Positions 44,343 to 56,125 of a stretch of 64,000 nucleotides of DNA are shown piece after piece (position 1 is the stretch's first letter; each line of letters starts with the position of its first letter). Origin of the DNA: Rhizomys pruinosus (taxonomy: Eukaryota; Chordata; Mammalia; Rodentia; Spalacidae); NCBI GenBank assembly GCA_009823505.1, contig VZQC01005710.1:417298-481297 (forward strand). Reading direction: 5' to 3'. The translations under genes were made by a program, and so were the position numbers. The notes below the pieces were generated by a model. The model had not been told where the DNA came from and ran no database searches. It saw only the letters and a program-made list of their open reading frames with translations.

Positions 44343-44390
44343 ACATATCATACACATGTACAGTAATAAGTAAAATGAAACAATAAGAAG
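44175..44390 (+). mobile_element. B3/B4-type SINE with CA repeat
   Basis: 'cctgaggacctgaatttgat', 'gaaagttgtcctctgatctc' and then (CA)n at 44303-44340 followed by an A-rich end. The head is decayed. Confidence 0.7.
44303..44340. repeat. (CA)n microsatellite
   Basis: About 38 bp of pure CA inside the SINE. Confidence 0.98.
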
Positions 44391-46452
44391 AGGGCTGGGA
44401 AAAGTCCTTGGCTCCAAAAAGACAGAGTAGTGACCCCTTAAGAGTCACTGACACAACACCCACTTTCTTCCCAACTGGAGGCTGGAGACTTCTTGGCACG
44501 CTCTGTCACTTACGAGTAGTCCTGGTGGGTGGATGGGGGGGCTCTCACCTTTCTCTCAACTGTCTTATTTCACAAGTTGCCTCTCGCTCCACATCCTTCT
44601 CTCCTGACTCACGAATGCACTGGGGACTGAGGGTCTAACACATGACTCTGTGGAACAAGGTCAAACCACAGCTGCCACAATCTTTAAATGGAAGACGTGG
44701 TACGGGGATGTGAGTCAGTAACACAGTCTAGAAGTGGAGTAGAATTATGAATGGGGTGTCTGTGCTCACATTAATTACTTACAAGTATTTCTGTGTCATT
44801 TAATAAAAGAAAATTTTATTGTGTATGTGGGAGTATCCAGGGGTAAAGGTTTATAAACCATCCTAAAAGACAGATCGGAGGAAAGGGCTACAGATGGTAA
44901 AGGCTCTCATTAAGGTTATTTACACTATTATTATTGTTGTTGTTGTTGTTATTGTTGTATCATCGTCATCATGGTGTCTAAGGTCACCTTCCCAAAGGTG
45001 TTTCTATGGCATCTGACTCTTTGTTCTTGTCAAGTGAGGCAAGTTCAGGCAAACCTCTTCTTCTGCAGCCTCTTTGTAATTACAAGTCATCTCTACACCT
45101 TGTGCTGAGTTGCTTGTCTCTTGATACAGCTATGAAAGCAGAAGTATAAGGAGCCAGGCTCAGAGCTTAGAGGGGGACAAGTAGGGACCTCCTGCCCATG
45201 GGGACCTCAGAAGGGAGTGAATGGAGCCTGGGGATGAATTCATCTGACCAAACAATCCTGGAGGAAGCTGAATTCCATTCTGTTTGTCCTGTGGGAAATG
45301 CTCTAGAATCTCAAAAATGTTCATGTTTCTTTGTTGGAAGCTGTACTTTGAGGTTCAGACTTTCTCGTAAATCCCCAAGTCCAAATACTCATTTTCTGCT
45401 TCCCTAAATAGAGGTAAAAAAGCAGCCAATTCCACTGAAGTGAAAAGAAGAAAACGTGTCCCTGGAGTGAAATGAACCCAGTAGTTTCTGGGACCCTCCA
45501 CCTTCCCTCTCCATCTGGGTCAGCTGACTGTGGGAGATGGTAGACACCCTAAATATGTGTCTTTTGTCCTTTTGTGATTGTTGTGTTGTTATCCAACCTG
45601 GGGTCAGAGCCTATGTCCCAAGCCATGTTCAGTCACCAGTCCTCAATAAGCAGAGCAAAAGAGCCAAATTAATAGTAGAAAGCAGAAACCTAGTATTTAT
45701 GCAATGTGGTCACATAGGAAGAGGGACAGAGCGATCCAGGGACTTGCCCAAGTCAGTCTTGATTGCTTTTCTTCTGGTGTTCAAATCCGGTGAGAGCCCT
45801 TGTTAGCTGAGCCTTTCCCAAATCCTCCCATGGTGTTGTGCTGTCTCTATGACTTTGTTAGAAGCTGCGCATCATCATATAACTGTGAGTCATGTAACTG
45901 AGCTTCTCTGGAAGAAAATGGCTCTCTGTTCAGTCCCAAATGGCTTTGACCATGATTAGATTTCAGTGTGAAAAACTAGGGCAGCCTGTTCAAGCCGAGA
46001 TTAAACAAGGAGGAATAGGAGTCCTTACGATGTAGGCAACTGTAAGACAGCCATCAAACATTCCTGAGTGCTGTGTCCCCATATAGAACCAGGAGAAAAG
46101 GGAGTGGGAGCCCCCTGATACCAACCCCGGGTCCCCACTCTGAAGGTCTCAGCATACTGGGAGCCTAGAACAAGGCAGAGCGGCTCCTGGCATGGAGCCA
46201 GCCCTGTCCCCACATCCCGTCTGGATCCCATCCTCAGCCTGCACTGTCAGGAGCGGTAGGTGACACTGTCCCTGGTGAATTAGCATCATTTCCACCACCA
46301 CTTTCCTTCTCCCCTCCCTTTGCCTTCTCTTTTATGAACGTTAAGTGTTAATCCTTGTGTCAAATAATGAAACAATAACAACAACCACAACCACAACAAA
46401 GCAGTTTCCTTGTTGAGGTGTGCAGGTTCCACTGAGGAAAAGCTAGGTGGCT
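44391..46452. other. Unique noncoding sequence, about 2 kb
   Basis: No repeat family is recognised apart from a short (TTG)n run at 44933-44958. No defendable gene. Confidence 0.5.
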
Positions 46453-46775
46453 TGTGGTGGTTTGAGTGAGGAATGTTCCCCAGACTCATGTGTTTGAGCA
46501 CTTGGTCCTCAGCTGGTGTGGCTGTTGGGGAGGTCGGGGAACCTTTAGGAGGAAGTGAGTCGCTGGCCCGGTCCTCCAGGTCCTGTTCACGTCTGCTTCC
46601 TCAGTGCAGATGTAATGTGCCCAGCCAGCCCTGTGCTCCTGCCCCAGGCCTCCCCTGCCTGATGACAGGTTTTCTCTACCATGATGGTCCTGAACTACAC
46701 ACCAGGATAAGCTGGCCCTTAAGATGCTTTTGTCAGGGTATTTTTATCATGGCATCAAGAAAATAACTAAGACAC
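46453..46775 (+). mobile_element. MaLR-like LTR fragment
   Basis: 'ttgtggtggtttgagtgagg', 'catgtgtttgagcacttggt', 'cctcagctggtgtggctgtt' and the end 'aaaataactaagacacag' fit a rodent MaLR-type LTR, which typically ends ctaagaca. Confidence 0.65.
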
Positions 46776-47355
46776 AGTTGTCCTCACTGCATGTCCCCAA
46801 ATGGCACTCTGCTCCTCACAAAAGATCTGTCATCTGCTGAACGAACCCATGTAAATACCCATGTTTGCACACACAGCATATAGATACCTATATTTGCACA
46901 TACATTCTAGGTGAATCTTTGAGGGGGTGGCAGCTGCACAGCGTATTTGAGCATGTTAGATCTTTAATCTGTTGCCAGCCATGACACATTCTTCCTTACT
47001 TGTCATTTGGTTATTTGGCATATTTTTCCATTTTAAATAACCTTGCTAGGAATGTCTTTCCAGGATAACCTTTGTTAATTATTGGGTCAGAGGGCATTTG
47101 CATTTTAAGTCATAGCTCTGCTTAGAATGAGAAGCTTAAACATAATAAGGAATTCCCTACCAAAACAAACACAACTGTCATCCCAGGGGGGCTGGGGCTG
47201 GGGCCCCAGGGACCACCACAGGAGGCAGCTGTGTCTACCACCCTTATCCTCCATGCACATAGTCATCACATACATGTGTGTATATATGTACCTTAGGAAC
47301 ATTTTCCTTAGAAACAGCCAGAGCTGCTTTAGCATACAGCCCCCCTTTATCTCCC
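46776..47355. other. Unique noncoding sequence
   Basis: No repeat or gene recognised. Confidence 0.5.
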
Positions 47356-47370
47356 TGAGACTCCTTTTCT

Positions 47371-47534
47371 TTTTTTTTTTTTTTCATCTTTTTGAGACAG
47401 GGTCTCCCTGCAGCCCCAGCTGTCCTGAAGACAGCTGTCGCTCTGTAGACCAAGCTGGCCTTGAACTCACAAAGATCCACCTGCCTCTGCCTCCCAAGTG
47501 CTAGAGATTAAAGGTGTGAACCACCACGCCCAGC
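47371..47534 (-). mobile_element. B1 SINE with TSD
   Basis: T-run, then 'ttgagacagggtctccctgc' to 'accaccacgcccagc' on the minus strand. A 15-bp flanking repeat with one difference lies at 47356-47370 (tgagactccttttct) and 47535-47549. A small internal duplication 'gaagacagctgtc' is present. Confidence 0.94.
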
Positions 47535-47549
47535 TGAGACTCCTCTTCT

Positions 47550-48080
47550 GAGGGGAGGGCTATATTCTCTGAAACTGCTGTTAGGGAAGTGACTCCTAGC
47601 AATACCAGACATCCACTGATCCCAGAGGTGCCATTTTGGTGAATGCTCAGCCTCTCCACAGCACACAGCTGACCACAGGCTAATGTCTGCAAACTGCTGG
47701 GATTCAGACCACAGCTGCTAGAAACACCACAGCTTACACCACTAGCATGTAGACTATATGTATGTGTATATGTAATGTTATGTCTATATATTTCTAGACT
47801 ATATATATATATATATGTGTAATATTATGTCTATGTAATATATGTGCATTCCTTTATAAATTCAAGGAGAAGCTTTGTTCAATAAAACAGATGCCACGTG
47901 CAGACCCACGGAGCAGCTGGGATGTCCCTGGCTGGCATTCACCACTGTGCCTGGGCTTGCTTACAGCTCCCTCATTGTTAATATGTATAATTTAGTACAC
48001 ATTTTCTAAACTTAGCAGCCTACCTTACTGTAGGCATCAGAGACCCACGAATAATTTTTATATCATATTTGAGAACATCA
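47550..48080. other. Unique sequence with a TA-rich patch
   Basis: A TA/TGTA low-complexity patch lies at 47755-47850, including (TA)n at about 47801-47814. No gene recognised. Confidence 0.55.
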
Positions 48081-48212
48081 GGGTCTGAGGAGACAGCTCA
48101 GCGGGTGAAGTACTGACCACACAAGTATGAGGCCTGGGGTCCAGACCCCAGCACCACATACATGCTGAGGGATGGACAGCTTGCCTGGAACCCCAGTGGT
48201 AGGAAGGTGAGC

Positions 48213-48598
48213 TAATTAAGTTTTACCACCTTGACACAAACTAGAAAAGAGAGAACCTCAACTAAGGAATCTCCTCCAGCAGGCCAGCCTGTAGCCATGT
48301 CTGAGAGGTGTTTTCTTAATTTCTAATTGATATAGGAGGGTCCAGCCACTGTGGGCAGTGCCATCCCTGGCCAGGTGGGCTTGGGCTGTATCAAAAAGGT
48401 GGCTGAGCAAGCCAGGGAGAGCAAGCCGGTCAGCAGCATTTCTTCATGGACTCAGCTTCCTTACCTGCCTGAGTTCCTGCTTGATTTCTCTCTAAGATAG
48501 ACTAGACTGTAGGCCCTTGGGATGAAGTAAACTCTTCTCTCTGCAAGTTGCTTTAGATTAATGTATCACAGCCACAGAAGCAAACTAGGGTAAGAGGC
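48213..48598 (+). mobile_element. LTR-like rodent repeat inserted in a SINE
   Basis: 'accaccttgacacaaactag', 'gggtccagccactgtgggca', 'gtgccatccctggccaggtg', 'ctgagcaagccagggagagc' and the end 'agaagcaaactaggg' place it in the same family as 55643-56032. Edges are approximate; no clear TSD. Confidence 0.65.
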
Positions 48599-48684
48599 TA
48601 TTCATACTACCTGAATCAGTGAACTGTGAGTTTAAGTGAGAAGCAGAGAGTGACCGAGAAAGATGCTAATGTCAACCTCTGGCT

Positions 48685-48850
48685 TGCATGCACACACACA
48701 CATACACACATAGGCATATACACATACAAGCACACACACACATACGCACATGCATGCACACACACATACACACATAGGCATATACACATACAAGTGCATA
48801 CACATATACGCACATGCATGCACACACACACATGCCCATGCATGCACGCA
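48685..48850. repeat. CA/CATA-rich tract with a 67-bp higher-order repeat
   Basis: The block starting gcatgcacacacacaca with an internal 'cataggcatatacacataca' recurs with a period of about 67 bp (near 48685 and 48752), then a partial third gcatgcacacacac. It is the expanded tail of the B4-type SINE. Cys/Val/His/Thr-rich frames here are artefacts. Confidence 0.88.
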
Positions 48851-50334
48851 CTGCCTCAAACAATGCTTTACTGAGCTATAAGTTGAAGATGAGTTCACAA
48901 ATTGTTTTCCAGTAGGTGACTCTTGCCTGACCATAGTGCTGCCGCAGGAGCGGCAGGATCGCACTGCACAGAGACAACCTGAGTCCAAGAAAGACCAGTG
49001 GCTTTTAGAAAGCTTGGAGACACAGCATGCTCTCATAGCTCCTGTGCACAGGGAGATGGAACCCAGGAAAATAGTGTCTGCAAGCCTACCACAGATCAAC
49101 CACTGCGACTGTGCCAAAAAGCAAAAATGAACACAGCTGCTATTAAAAGTCACCTCTCGTCCCCATGGGACTACCCTGGGAGAGGTGGCTGTACTTACCC
49201 CAAAGCTTAGTTAGCTGGACAGCCTAGGGCAGGCTAAGTACCTCCAAGATGCCTCTATGTGTCCACCGTATTCCTCTGTCACATTCCCGTGGTCTCACAG
49301 GTAGGTGCTGGTTGGCACTGAGCCCAGGACCTCTGTGCCCCTTCCCATAGGAGACCTACCCATACCCAGCAGTGAGTGACTTTTGTCAAACAGGCAGTGG
49401 AGACTTTTTTTGTCATAGATACAGTCATCTCACTCAGGGCAGAAACAGAGCCCTGCTGACCAGCCTACTTGTCTGGGTATACATCCTTCTGTTAGGCTCT
49501 GGATTCAGGGGTTCAAGAGGACACAGAAATGAATTACTGAGAAGTTTGTGAGTTATTAATGTCATGGACAGACAGACAGAGGGGCAACAGCATGGCGGGC
49601 TTTGAGGAGAATTCAGGCCTCAGTACCAGACACAGATCACATGTCAGGACCCTAAAGAGAATCAGTGTCCTGGCAGAGGTGGGAGTCTGTTCTAATCCTT
49701 TCTGAGATGGTGAAGAGTCAGAGTACAAGCCTGTAACCAGGCTCTCTGATTCCCAGGCAGGAGGCAGAGAAGGAGGTGAAGAGCAGGAAGTAAGAGATCT
49801 TGGCACCAGGAAGTCTGTCAGCTAGGGACTCAAGACAGTGTCCATATCCATTAAAGGAGACTGCTGCAAGTACTGCGGGCTGAGCAGAGGCTGGACTCTA
49901 ACCTCACGCCTTTACACCGTCCTTCCTTCCGCCATGGCCCAAATGTGGCCCACTTGCTTCTAGCCCAGAGTTTAGTCTATATGTAGTCCTTGAAGACAGC
50001 AATTTCTACTTCCTGTCTGGTATTAATGAGATGTCTCTAAAGACAGGATGCCCCTAGTCTCTCTTGGTAGGCGTGGAAGGGACGAAAGTTGCCAGATGTG
50101 AATAGAGATGAGGGAGTTTAAAATACAGCAGGATTCTGGTGTGTTGGAACACATGTCCCCCCAAGAACGGGGCTTGCTTCCAGAGTAGGAGGAAATCATC
50201 TCCCAACAGTTTGGTCAAACACAATTTTTAACTCTGAACATGGCTGGAGAAGCATAGCAACTCTGTGAACAGAGCAACATCCTGAACAGGACATCATCCT
50301 GAGGTCACTGAAGATTGTTTTTGGTGGAAAAGCT
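48851..50334. other. Unique noncoding sequence
   Basis: No repeat family is recognised over about 1.5 kb. No gene can be supported. Confidence 0.5.
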
Positions 50335-50540
50335 ATTATCAAATTTTAAAACCCAATAAAAGAGTTTAATAAGGTGTCTGGGCATGAAATAAATCTATAA
50401 AAATCAGTAGTTTTGCCTTACACCAACAGTAATCTGGAAGAAGATGTAATGGGAAGAAAATTCCATTCACTGTCATAACAATGAATATGAAATATTCAGA
50501 AACGATCCGCGGGAGGTATGTAGAGCCCTAGATGAAAGCT
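50335..50540 (+). mobile_element. L1 ORF2 fragment, ancient
   Basis: 'gagtttaataaggtgtctgg', 'ataaatctataaaaatcagt', 'agttttgccttacaccaaca' and 'aaattccattcactgtcata' match the conserved region of L1 ORF2 around 'aaaatcagtag...tataca...caaca'. Short, frameshifted and dead. Confidence 0.7.
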
Positions 50541-52640
50541 TCACAGCTGATGTGGGGAGAGAAAACTTATCTCCTTCCTTAAAAAGAACAAGTGATCCTG
50601 TAGTTTCCGCTGCCCCATGTGGCTCTCGTTAACCTTGTGTGAACGCTCTGGCGTCTGCACTCCTGGCCATGCTGTGAACTGGAGGACGTGAAGACTCTGT
50701 CCACTTTCTGCCATGTTCGTGTACCCAGTGGCAGTACTGGAAACATTGGCTGGCATAATGAGTGAAGACAAAGATGACCACAGATCTAAGCTGGTATAAT
50801 TCAGCCTCCGGGGAATTTAAGGTTAAACTCCAGAATGCAAAGAATGCTTTCAGACTCCAGTGGATCAAAGACATCTGGGAGTTGAGTTCTCCCAAGACAG
50901 TCTTCCTGGAGCCTTAGTAAAGAGTTTAAAATCCTAACACACACTCATCTGCCTGCCCCAGGGTAGAAATGGCAAAGCAAATTCAAAGAAAATAACACCA
51001 TGAAGCTAGAAAGCTCTTTTTTATTTTTTGGAGTGCTGGGGGTGAATGAGGTTCTTTGAAATGTTCTAGAGATTTCCTTGGGGTGACAGTAATGAATCAA
51101 GAGCTTGCAATATTGATTGATGATGTAATAGAAGCAGATACTTGTCATTGGAAACGGAACTGAACAGATGACTGCAGCCCTTTCTGCCTTAGATGGCAGT
51201 AACCTGGGTGTAATAATGCCTGATACTCTGAACAGAAAGTCTCATCACTTAGCAGGGAACACTGATGATTCTCCATCCAAAAAGAAAAGCCCAGAACCCA
51301 GTAGGGAGAGAGACAGGGGAGGAAAGAGACGGAGTGGAGAGAGGGAGAGAGGGAATAAGAAGGATTGAACAATCATTTTGGATTTACATTTACTGTGAGG
51401 AGGAAGACGTGTGTGGCCGAGAAGCCCCCAAAGCAAGTCAGACTATGTAGGCAGGAGTTAGGAGCCCAAGTTGATAAGAGACATCAGGGAGGTTGGGAGC
51501 TGGAAGTCCTAGTTAAGCCAGGCACATGAACAGAGGGTTGTATTACTCAAGGAAAAGGCGCCGTTACACACGCGGCTCTGTGCAAAGGACCTAAGGAAGC
51601 TGCAGCAGGGCGAGCCACAGAGGTTTGGCTCTGTCAACAGTCAAACATGGTGTGCCGAGATCTCCAGGAGACTTGGGCAAGGGCTTGACATGACTAGTCA
51701 CTGTCTTGGTAAGAACAGCAAGGAAGTTTCAAGAAGGTGTCCTTCATCCATGGCCACCTTAACTGCTGGACAGACTGCCCCAGGGAGCTCAGAAGCCCAA
51801 ACATCTGGACCCTGGAACTCGCCCACCAGTTAGCGAAAGACAAGGAAGAGAGAAAGTGCCGCAGATGAATGCTAGACCAAAGGTCGTGGATGTCTGAGCT
51901 GCCGGGAGGAGGTCTGAGGAGAGCACTGAGCATGGCCATGTCCAACCACGCCCAGGAGATGGCTTGTTAGGGTTCTGAAGAGCAAATTGGGGATTGAAAG
52001 GCAGAAATGTCAGGGAGCAATAACTTGGCAATATATAAACTATATTTCTGATGATTAGAAGAGATTGGTTGAAAAGTGTCTCTCCATTAGTAATTGAAGC
52101 TTTTCTCACCTGCAGTGGAGGTGGGGGTCAGAAGGGTGAGAGCACGGGAAGGGAGTCAGTGCTTGTGCCCCGATGGGCAGGGTTTCCATAGGACTCAGCA
52201 ATTCCACATGTCCTAGGAGGAATGCCCCTCAGGTATCCCCCATGGGAAACAGGGTTCTCACCGGCAGGGGCGGATCCTGGCATGGGCAGTGGAAGCTGTC
52301 AGAGGGGGCAATGGGGGAGGGGCTGTGAGAGCAACAGGCCCAGCTGGAGCATGCTGTTAGAGGGTCTTCGAAACATAAGGCATGCAGGGACAAATTGTGG
52401 CTGGCTTTGGGCAGGGCTTTTTCTTCTCTCCAGGGCAGCCAGGGCCAAGGGGAGAGTGACAGACAGATTAGTGGCTGAGGAGTTGTGGCTGTTGAGGACT
52501 GGCACTGGCCACTGCAAGGCTTGATGTCAGGGGCAGTTGGAGGAACACCCAGAGGACTGGTGAGGTCCCCTCCAGGGGTGCCTCTGGAGAAGACTTACTG
52601 AGTGGAGAAGATCTCCCCGGGATGTGAGTAGCTCCATGTC
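50541..52640. other. Unique noncoding sequence, about 2.1 kb
   Basis: No repeat family is recognised. A GA-rich patch lies at 51300-51365. Overlapping frames of 60-106 codons on both strands are not supported. Confidence 0.45.
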
Positions 52641-52742
52641 CTGGGAAAGAGGAGAAGGGAAAGAAGAGAAGGGACAGAGGAGAAGAGACAGAGGAGAAGG
52701 GACAGAGGAGAAGGGAAAGAAGAGAAGGGACAGAGGAGAAGC
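52641..52742. repeat. Purine-rich minisatellite, unit about 14-15 bp
   Basis: Units of the form gggacagaggagaa and gggaaagaagagaa alternate about seven times. One strand is nearly all purine apart from one C in the gggaca-type units. Confidence 0.94.
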
Positions 52743-52880
52743 CAGCTGACCCTGACTCCCTCCTTTTCCTGTTAGAAGGCTCAGTCCACTGCCCCATCCC
52801 TGCCCAATGCAGTGACTCCTTTAAAACCATGAGCTAAAATAAATGGTCCTTTTCTATACATTTTATTTCATTTTTATACC
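52743..52880. other. Short unique stretch, LTR-like end
   Basis: 'ccatgagctaaaataaatgg' resembles the polyadenylation-signal region of the rodent LTR-like repeats, but too little remains to call. Confidence 0.3.
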
Positions 52881-52888
52881 TTTATTTA

Positions 52889-52927
<39 letters not shown>

Positions 52928-53106
52928 ATGTGTGTGTGTGTACCTCATGTATGGAGGTCCCTCCAGAGGCCAGAATACGGCATAAGATTCCCTGGAACTG
53001 GAGTTATAGGCAATTGCAGACACCATGATGCGGGTGTTGGGAGCCAACTCCTGTCCTCTGCAAGAGTAGCCAATGCTCTTCACCTCTGGCCCATCTTGCC
53101 ACCCCA
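52881..53106 (-). mobile_element. B3-type SINE, minus strand, with (TG)n
   Basis: (TG)n at 52890-52926, then 'ccctggaactggagttatag', 'accatgatgcgggtgttggg', 'tcctctgcaagagtagccaa' and 'cccatcttgccacccc'. Decayed minus-strand copy. Confidence 0.85.
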
Positions 53107-53400
53107 ATGTTCCTTTTTTGAGTGGTTTCTCAAAATGCGAAAGTAATGCAAAACAGTAATCCAAAAGTAACTAATGCAACCACCATGTTTGGTGGCCTAA
53201 CAAGGCCGGCTGCCCACTGCCCAAAGGGCCACCCAGAGGCCACTGCAGTCACTACATCAGAAGCAGGCCTGCTTTCAAAAGGCAGTTTTCATGGCCATGA
53301 GGGACATCTAGAATAACCTCGGCCTGGGCCTAAGGGAAAAACAGTCCCTGCTGTGAGGACTCTAAAATGCTGCTGATAATGCCATTAAAAAGGGACTGCA
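53107..53400. other. Unique noncoding sequence
   Basis: No repeat or gene recognised. Confidence 0.5.
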
Positions 53401-53640
53401 GGGGCTGGAGAGGTGGCTCAGTGGTTAAGAACACTGTTCTTGCAGAGGATTCAGGGCTCAATTCCCAATACCCACAAGGCTGCTAACAATGGCTTGTAAC
53501 TCCATTTCCAGGGGGATCCGATGTCCTCTTCTGACCTCAGTGGGAGCTGCACGAAACAGCATATGCAGACAGTGTATGCTGCATGAGACTACACATATGC
53601 AGGCAATACACTCAGACATGTAAAATAAATTTAGAAAAAT
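53401..53640 (+). mobile_element. B2/B3-type SINE
   Basis: 'ggggctggagaggtggctca', 'ttcttgcagaggattcaggg', 'ctaacaatggcttgtaactc' and 'acatgtaaaataaatttaga'. A partial local duplication ('catatgcagacagtgtatgc' then 'acatatgcaggcaataca') lies in its 3' half. Confidence 0.9.
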
Positions 53641-53830
53641 GACTGAAGGGCAAGCAAGATTACTCAATGGGTAAGAAGCTTGCACAAAGCTGGACAAGCT
53701 GGCTCAATTCGTGGGATCTCAGTGGTAGAAGGGGAGATCCAGCTCCCTCGAGTTGTCCTCTGACCTCCACACACTCACAAGGCACATGCCACCATGTACA
53801 CACAATAAATAAATAAACATAATATTTTAA
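53641..53830 (+). mobile_element. B3/B4-type tRNA-derived SINE
   Basis: 'caagattactcaatgggtaa', 'cgagttgtcctctgacctcc' and an aataaataaataaac tail. It directly follows a B2. Confidence 0.75.
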
Positions 53831-54036
53831 ATTTTTTATTTTTATTTTGTGTGTATTAGTGTTTTGCCTGAAGGTACACTAAGTGCACCTGTGCGTGCAA
53901 TGCCTCAGGAGGTAAAAAGAGCATTGTGTCCCCTAAAACTACAGTTATGGACACCAATGGGTGCTGGGAGCTGAGCCCAGGCTCTCTGCAGAGCAGCCAG
54001 TGCTCTTAACTGCTAGGGTATCTCTCTAGCCCCTGT
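53831..54036 (-). mobile_element. B3-type SINE, minus strand
   Basis: 'ttttatttttattttgtgtg', 'cacctgtgcgtgcaatgcct', 'gggtgctgggagctgagccc' and 'ggtatctctctagcccc'. It is tail-to-tail with the preceding plus-strand SINE. Confidence 0.88.
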
Positions 54037-54171
54037 AGTACTAAATAATAGTACAAAAAAAAACCCAATTGTTCTTAGGATGGTCTCTATAGAGACTATA
54101 ATTCACCATGCATTTCAAATAGCTAGAAGAGAGCACTTCAGATGTTCTCAACACTAAGAAATAAGTGCTTA
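54037..54171. other. Short unique stretch
   Basis: No repeat or gene recognised. Confidence 0.5.
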
Positions 54172-54399
54172 AGGCTAAGATGCACTTCAGTTGGTAGAGT
54201 GCTCCCCAAGCATGCACAAAGTCCTGGCTCCAATATCCATCACCATGTAAGCCATGCATAGTGGCACACACCGATAGTACCAGTGTGTGGGAGGGGCAGG
54301 CAGGAGAATCCAAAGTTTGAAGTCAGCTTCAGCTGCACAGGGAGATCCAGGCTAACGTGGGGCTACATGAGACCCTACCAGCCCTGCCAAAAAAAATTA
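54172..54399 (+). mobile_element. ID-B1 composite SINE (B4 type)
   Basis: An ID-like head ('ttcagttggtagagtgctcc', 'aaagtcctggctccaatatc') is joined to a B1-like body ('gcatagtggcacacaccgat', 'ggctacatgagaccctacca') and an A-rich tail. Confidence 0.78.
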
Positions 54400-54620
54400 G
54401 GGATGGGCAAGTGGCTCAGAGGATGAGTATTTTCTATGCAAGCCTGAGATCTGAGTTCAAGTCCACAGTGAAAAAGCCAAGCATGTCCACCTGTGTCTGT
54501 AACCCGTCCAGTGGGGAATGGAGACAAGAATCCCAGGAGCTTGCTGAGTGCCAGCCGCAAGGACAAGCTTTCACTTCAGTGAGAGACCCGGTCTCAAGGA
54601 AGTAAGATGCACATATACAA
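54400..54620 (+). mobile_element. B4-type tRNA-derived SINE
   Basis: 'gggatgggcaagtggctcag', 'gatctgagttcaagtccaca', a B1-like 'gaatcccaggagcttgctga' and 'gagacccggtctcaaggaag'. It lies in tandem with the preceding composite. Confidence 0.7.
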
Positions 54621-55031
54621 TAGTAACAAATCAAATTAACAATTCTATGAGATCTCAACAGTATGGTTACCTAAATAAGAACTACATAATGACTGCACCA
54701 GCTGACATTCCGTCGTGAAGGGGGGGACATCTTACAGGCTCCCACCTTAGATGCAGAGCTACTGGCAATCAATGGTGGGGAGACAGGAGAATCAGTTTTC
54801 TCCAGGGACAAGTTCTCTGACAGGTTATCTAATTCCAAGTGGTCAGCTCTGCACACATGTACAAACATACCACTAAGTGGACTCAGTAAGTTGTTTATGT
54901 ATATCCATAGGTGGCTATATGTGTAACAATAATGATTAAAGAAGAGGTCAGGTTATTGGGGGGGGACGACATGGGAGAAGGTGGAAGGGGGAGAAGGAGG
55001 GGTAGAAATGATGTAAAAAAAGAGCACTCAT
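54621..55031. other. Unique sequence, G-rich at 54956-55005
   Basis: A purine/G-rich patch ('gggggggacgacatgggaga') precedes the next SINE. No gene recognised. Confidence 0.5.
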
Positions 55032-55275
55032 GGGACTGGAGAGATTGCTCAGTGGTCAAGAGCACTGGCTGCCCTTGCAGAGGACCCAGGTTCAATTTCC
55101 AGCACCCATTTGGTGGCTAACAACTGTCTGTAACTCCAGGTCCAGAGGAATTTTATGTCTTCTTCTGTCCTCAGTGGCCATTGCATAACATAGGTGCACT
55201 TACATACGTGCAGGTAATATATTCACATACATAAAATAAAAATAATAAAGAAAATATTTTTTAAATTAAAAAAGA
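55032..55275 (+). mobile_element. B2/B3-type SINE
   Basis: 'gggactggagagattgctca', B box 'aggttcaatttcc', 'aacaactgtctgtaactcca' and an A/T-rich tail. Confidence 0.92.
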
Positions 55276-55429
55276 ATACTCCCCCCAATCCAAGACATTT
55301 TAAAATTGAGAAAAGGACATCTTGCCTTTTTAACATTTTGATTGTTAACTTTGTCCTTTGACAGCTGTGCTGTCTCTCCAGCCTATTTTTGCCTTTGTAA
55401 AAATTGCTTATGTCCTTGGGTTTTGTGAT

Positions 55430-56125
55430 GATTAGTGTTCATTGTCAACTTGCTGGGACCTACAGTCACCTGAGAGATGGCTTTTGAGCATGTCTTGATC
55501 ATGCCAGTGGATGGAAGAAGACCCATGTTAACCGTGAGGAGGCGCTCACTGCTCTGTGACCTAGGGTGGACATGGCCTCACCAGCTCTTTCAAGCTCCCG
55601 CTGCAGTGACTTCTCCATGATGGCTGTGCTGGAGAGCTTTAGTGTCAACTTGACACACCTGGGTGGAGGGAGCCTCAACTGGGGAATTGGCTCCATTAGA
55701 TTGGCCTGTGGCCACATCTGTGGAGTATTGTCTTGATGGTCGAGCAGTGTGGGAGGGCCCAGCCCACAATGAGTGGTGCCACCCTGGGCAGGTGGTTGTG
55801 TACTGAATAAGAAGGGGGGCTGGGCATGGGCCAGGGGAGCGAGCCAGTGAACAGCATTCCTTCATGGCCTGTGCTTCAGCTCCTGCCTCCAGGTTCCTGC
55901 CCTGAGTTCCTGCCTTGGGCTCCCTAAGTGATGAACTGTGACCCAGGGGATGTAAGCTGAATAAACTCTTTCCTCCCCAAGTTGGTGTCGGTCAGAGTGT
56001 TTTGTCACAGAAATGGAAGACAAACTAGGACAATGGGTTATAACACTGAACTGTTACCTGAAATAAACCCTTTCTTCCTGAGTGGCTTTTGCCAGTGTAT
56101 TTCATCACTGCAGCAGAAGAGAAAC
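55430..56125 (+). mobile_element. LTR-like repeat split by a second LTR-like repeat
   Basis: The outer copy has its 5' part at 55430-55642 ('gtgttcattgtcaacttgct', 'agtggatggaagaagaccca') and its 3' part at about 56033-56125 ('tgaaataaaccctttcttcc', 'agtgtatttcatcactgcag'). The parts read as one element once the insert is removed. Confidence 0.7.
55643..56032 (+). mobile_element. LTR-like rodent repeat, well preserved inner copy
   Basis: It opens tgtcaacttgacacacctgg and closes 'caaactaggaca', giving the TG...CA ends usual for LTRs. It carries 'gggcccagcccacaatgagt', aataaa at 55960-55965 and 'tgttttgtcacag'. No obvious short TSD was found. The best reference copy of this family here. Confidence 0.72.

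Larger units (their letters stand above)
48081..48850 (+). mobile_element. B4-type SINE split by an LTR-like insertion
   Basis: The head ('gggtctgaggagacagctca', 'ccagaccccagcaccacata') and 'ctggaaccccagtggtagga' lie at 48081-48212. The rest ('gaactgtgagtttaagtgag', 'tcaacctctggcttgcatgc') and a CA-rich tail lie at 48599-48850. The LTR-like repeat sits between. Confidence 0.65.

Noticed and set aside
48616..49153. Cys/Val-rich frames (VCVCVC) over CA repeats
   Set aside because: They are translations of (CA)n or (TG)n tracts; the same occurs at 8070-8503 and 52886-53164.
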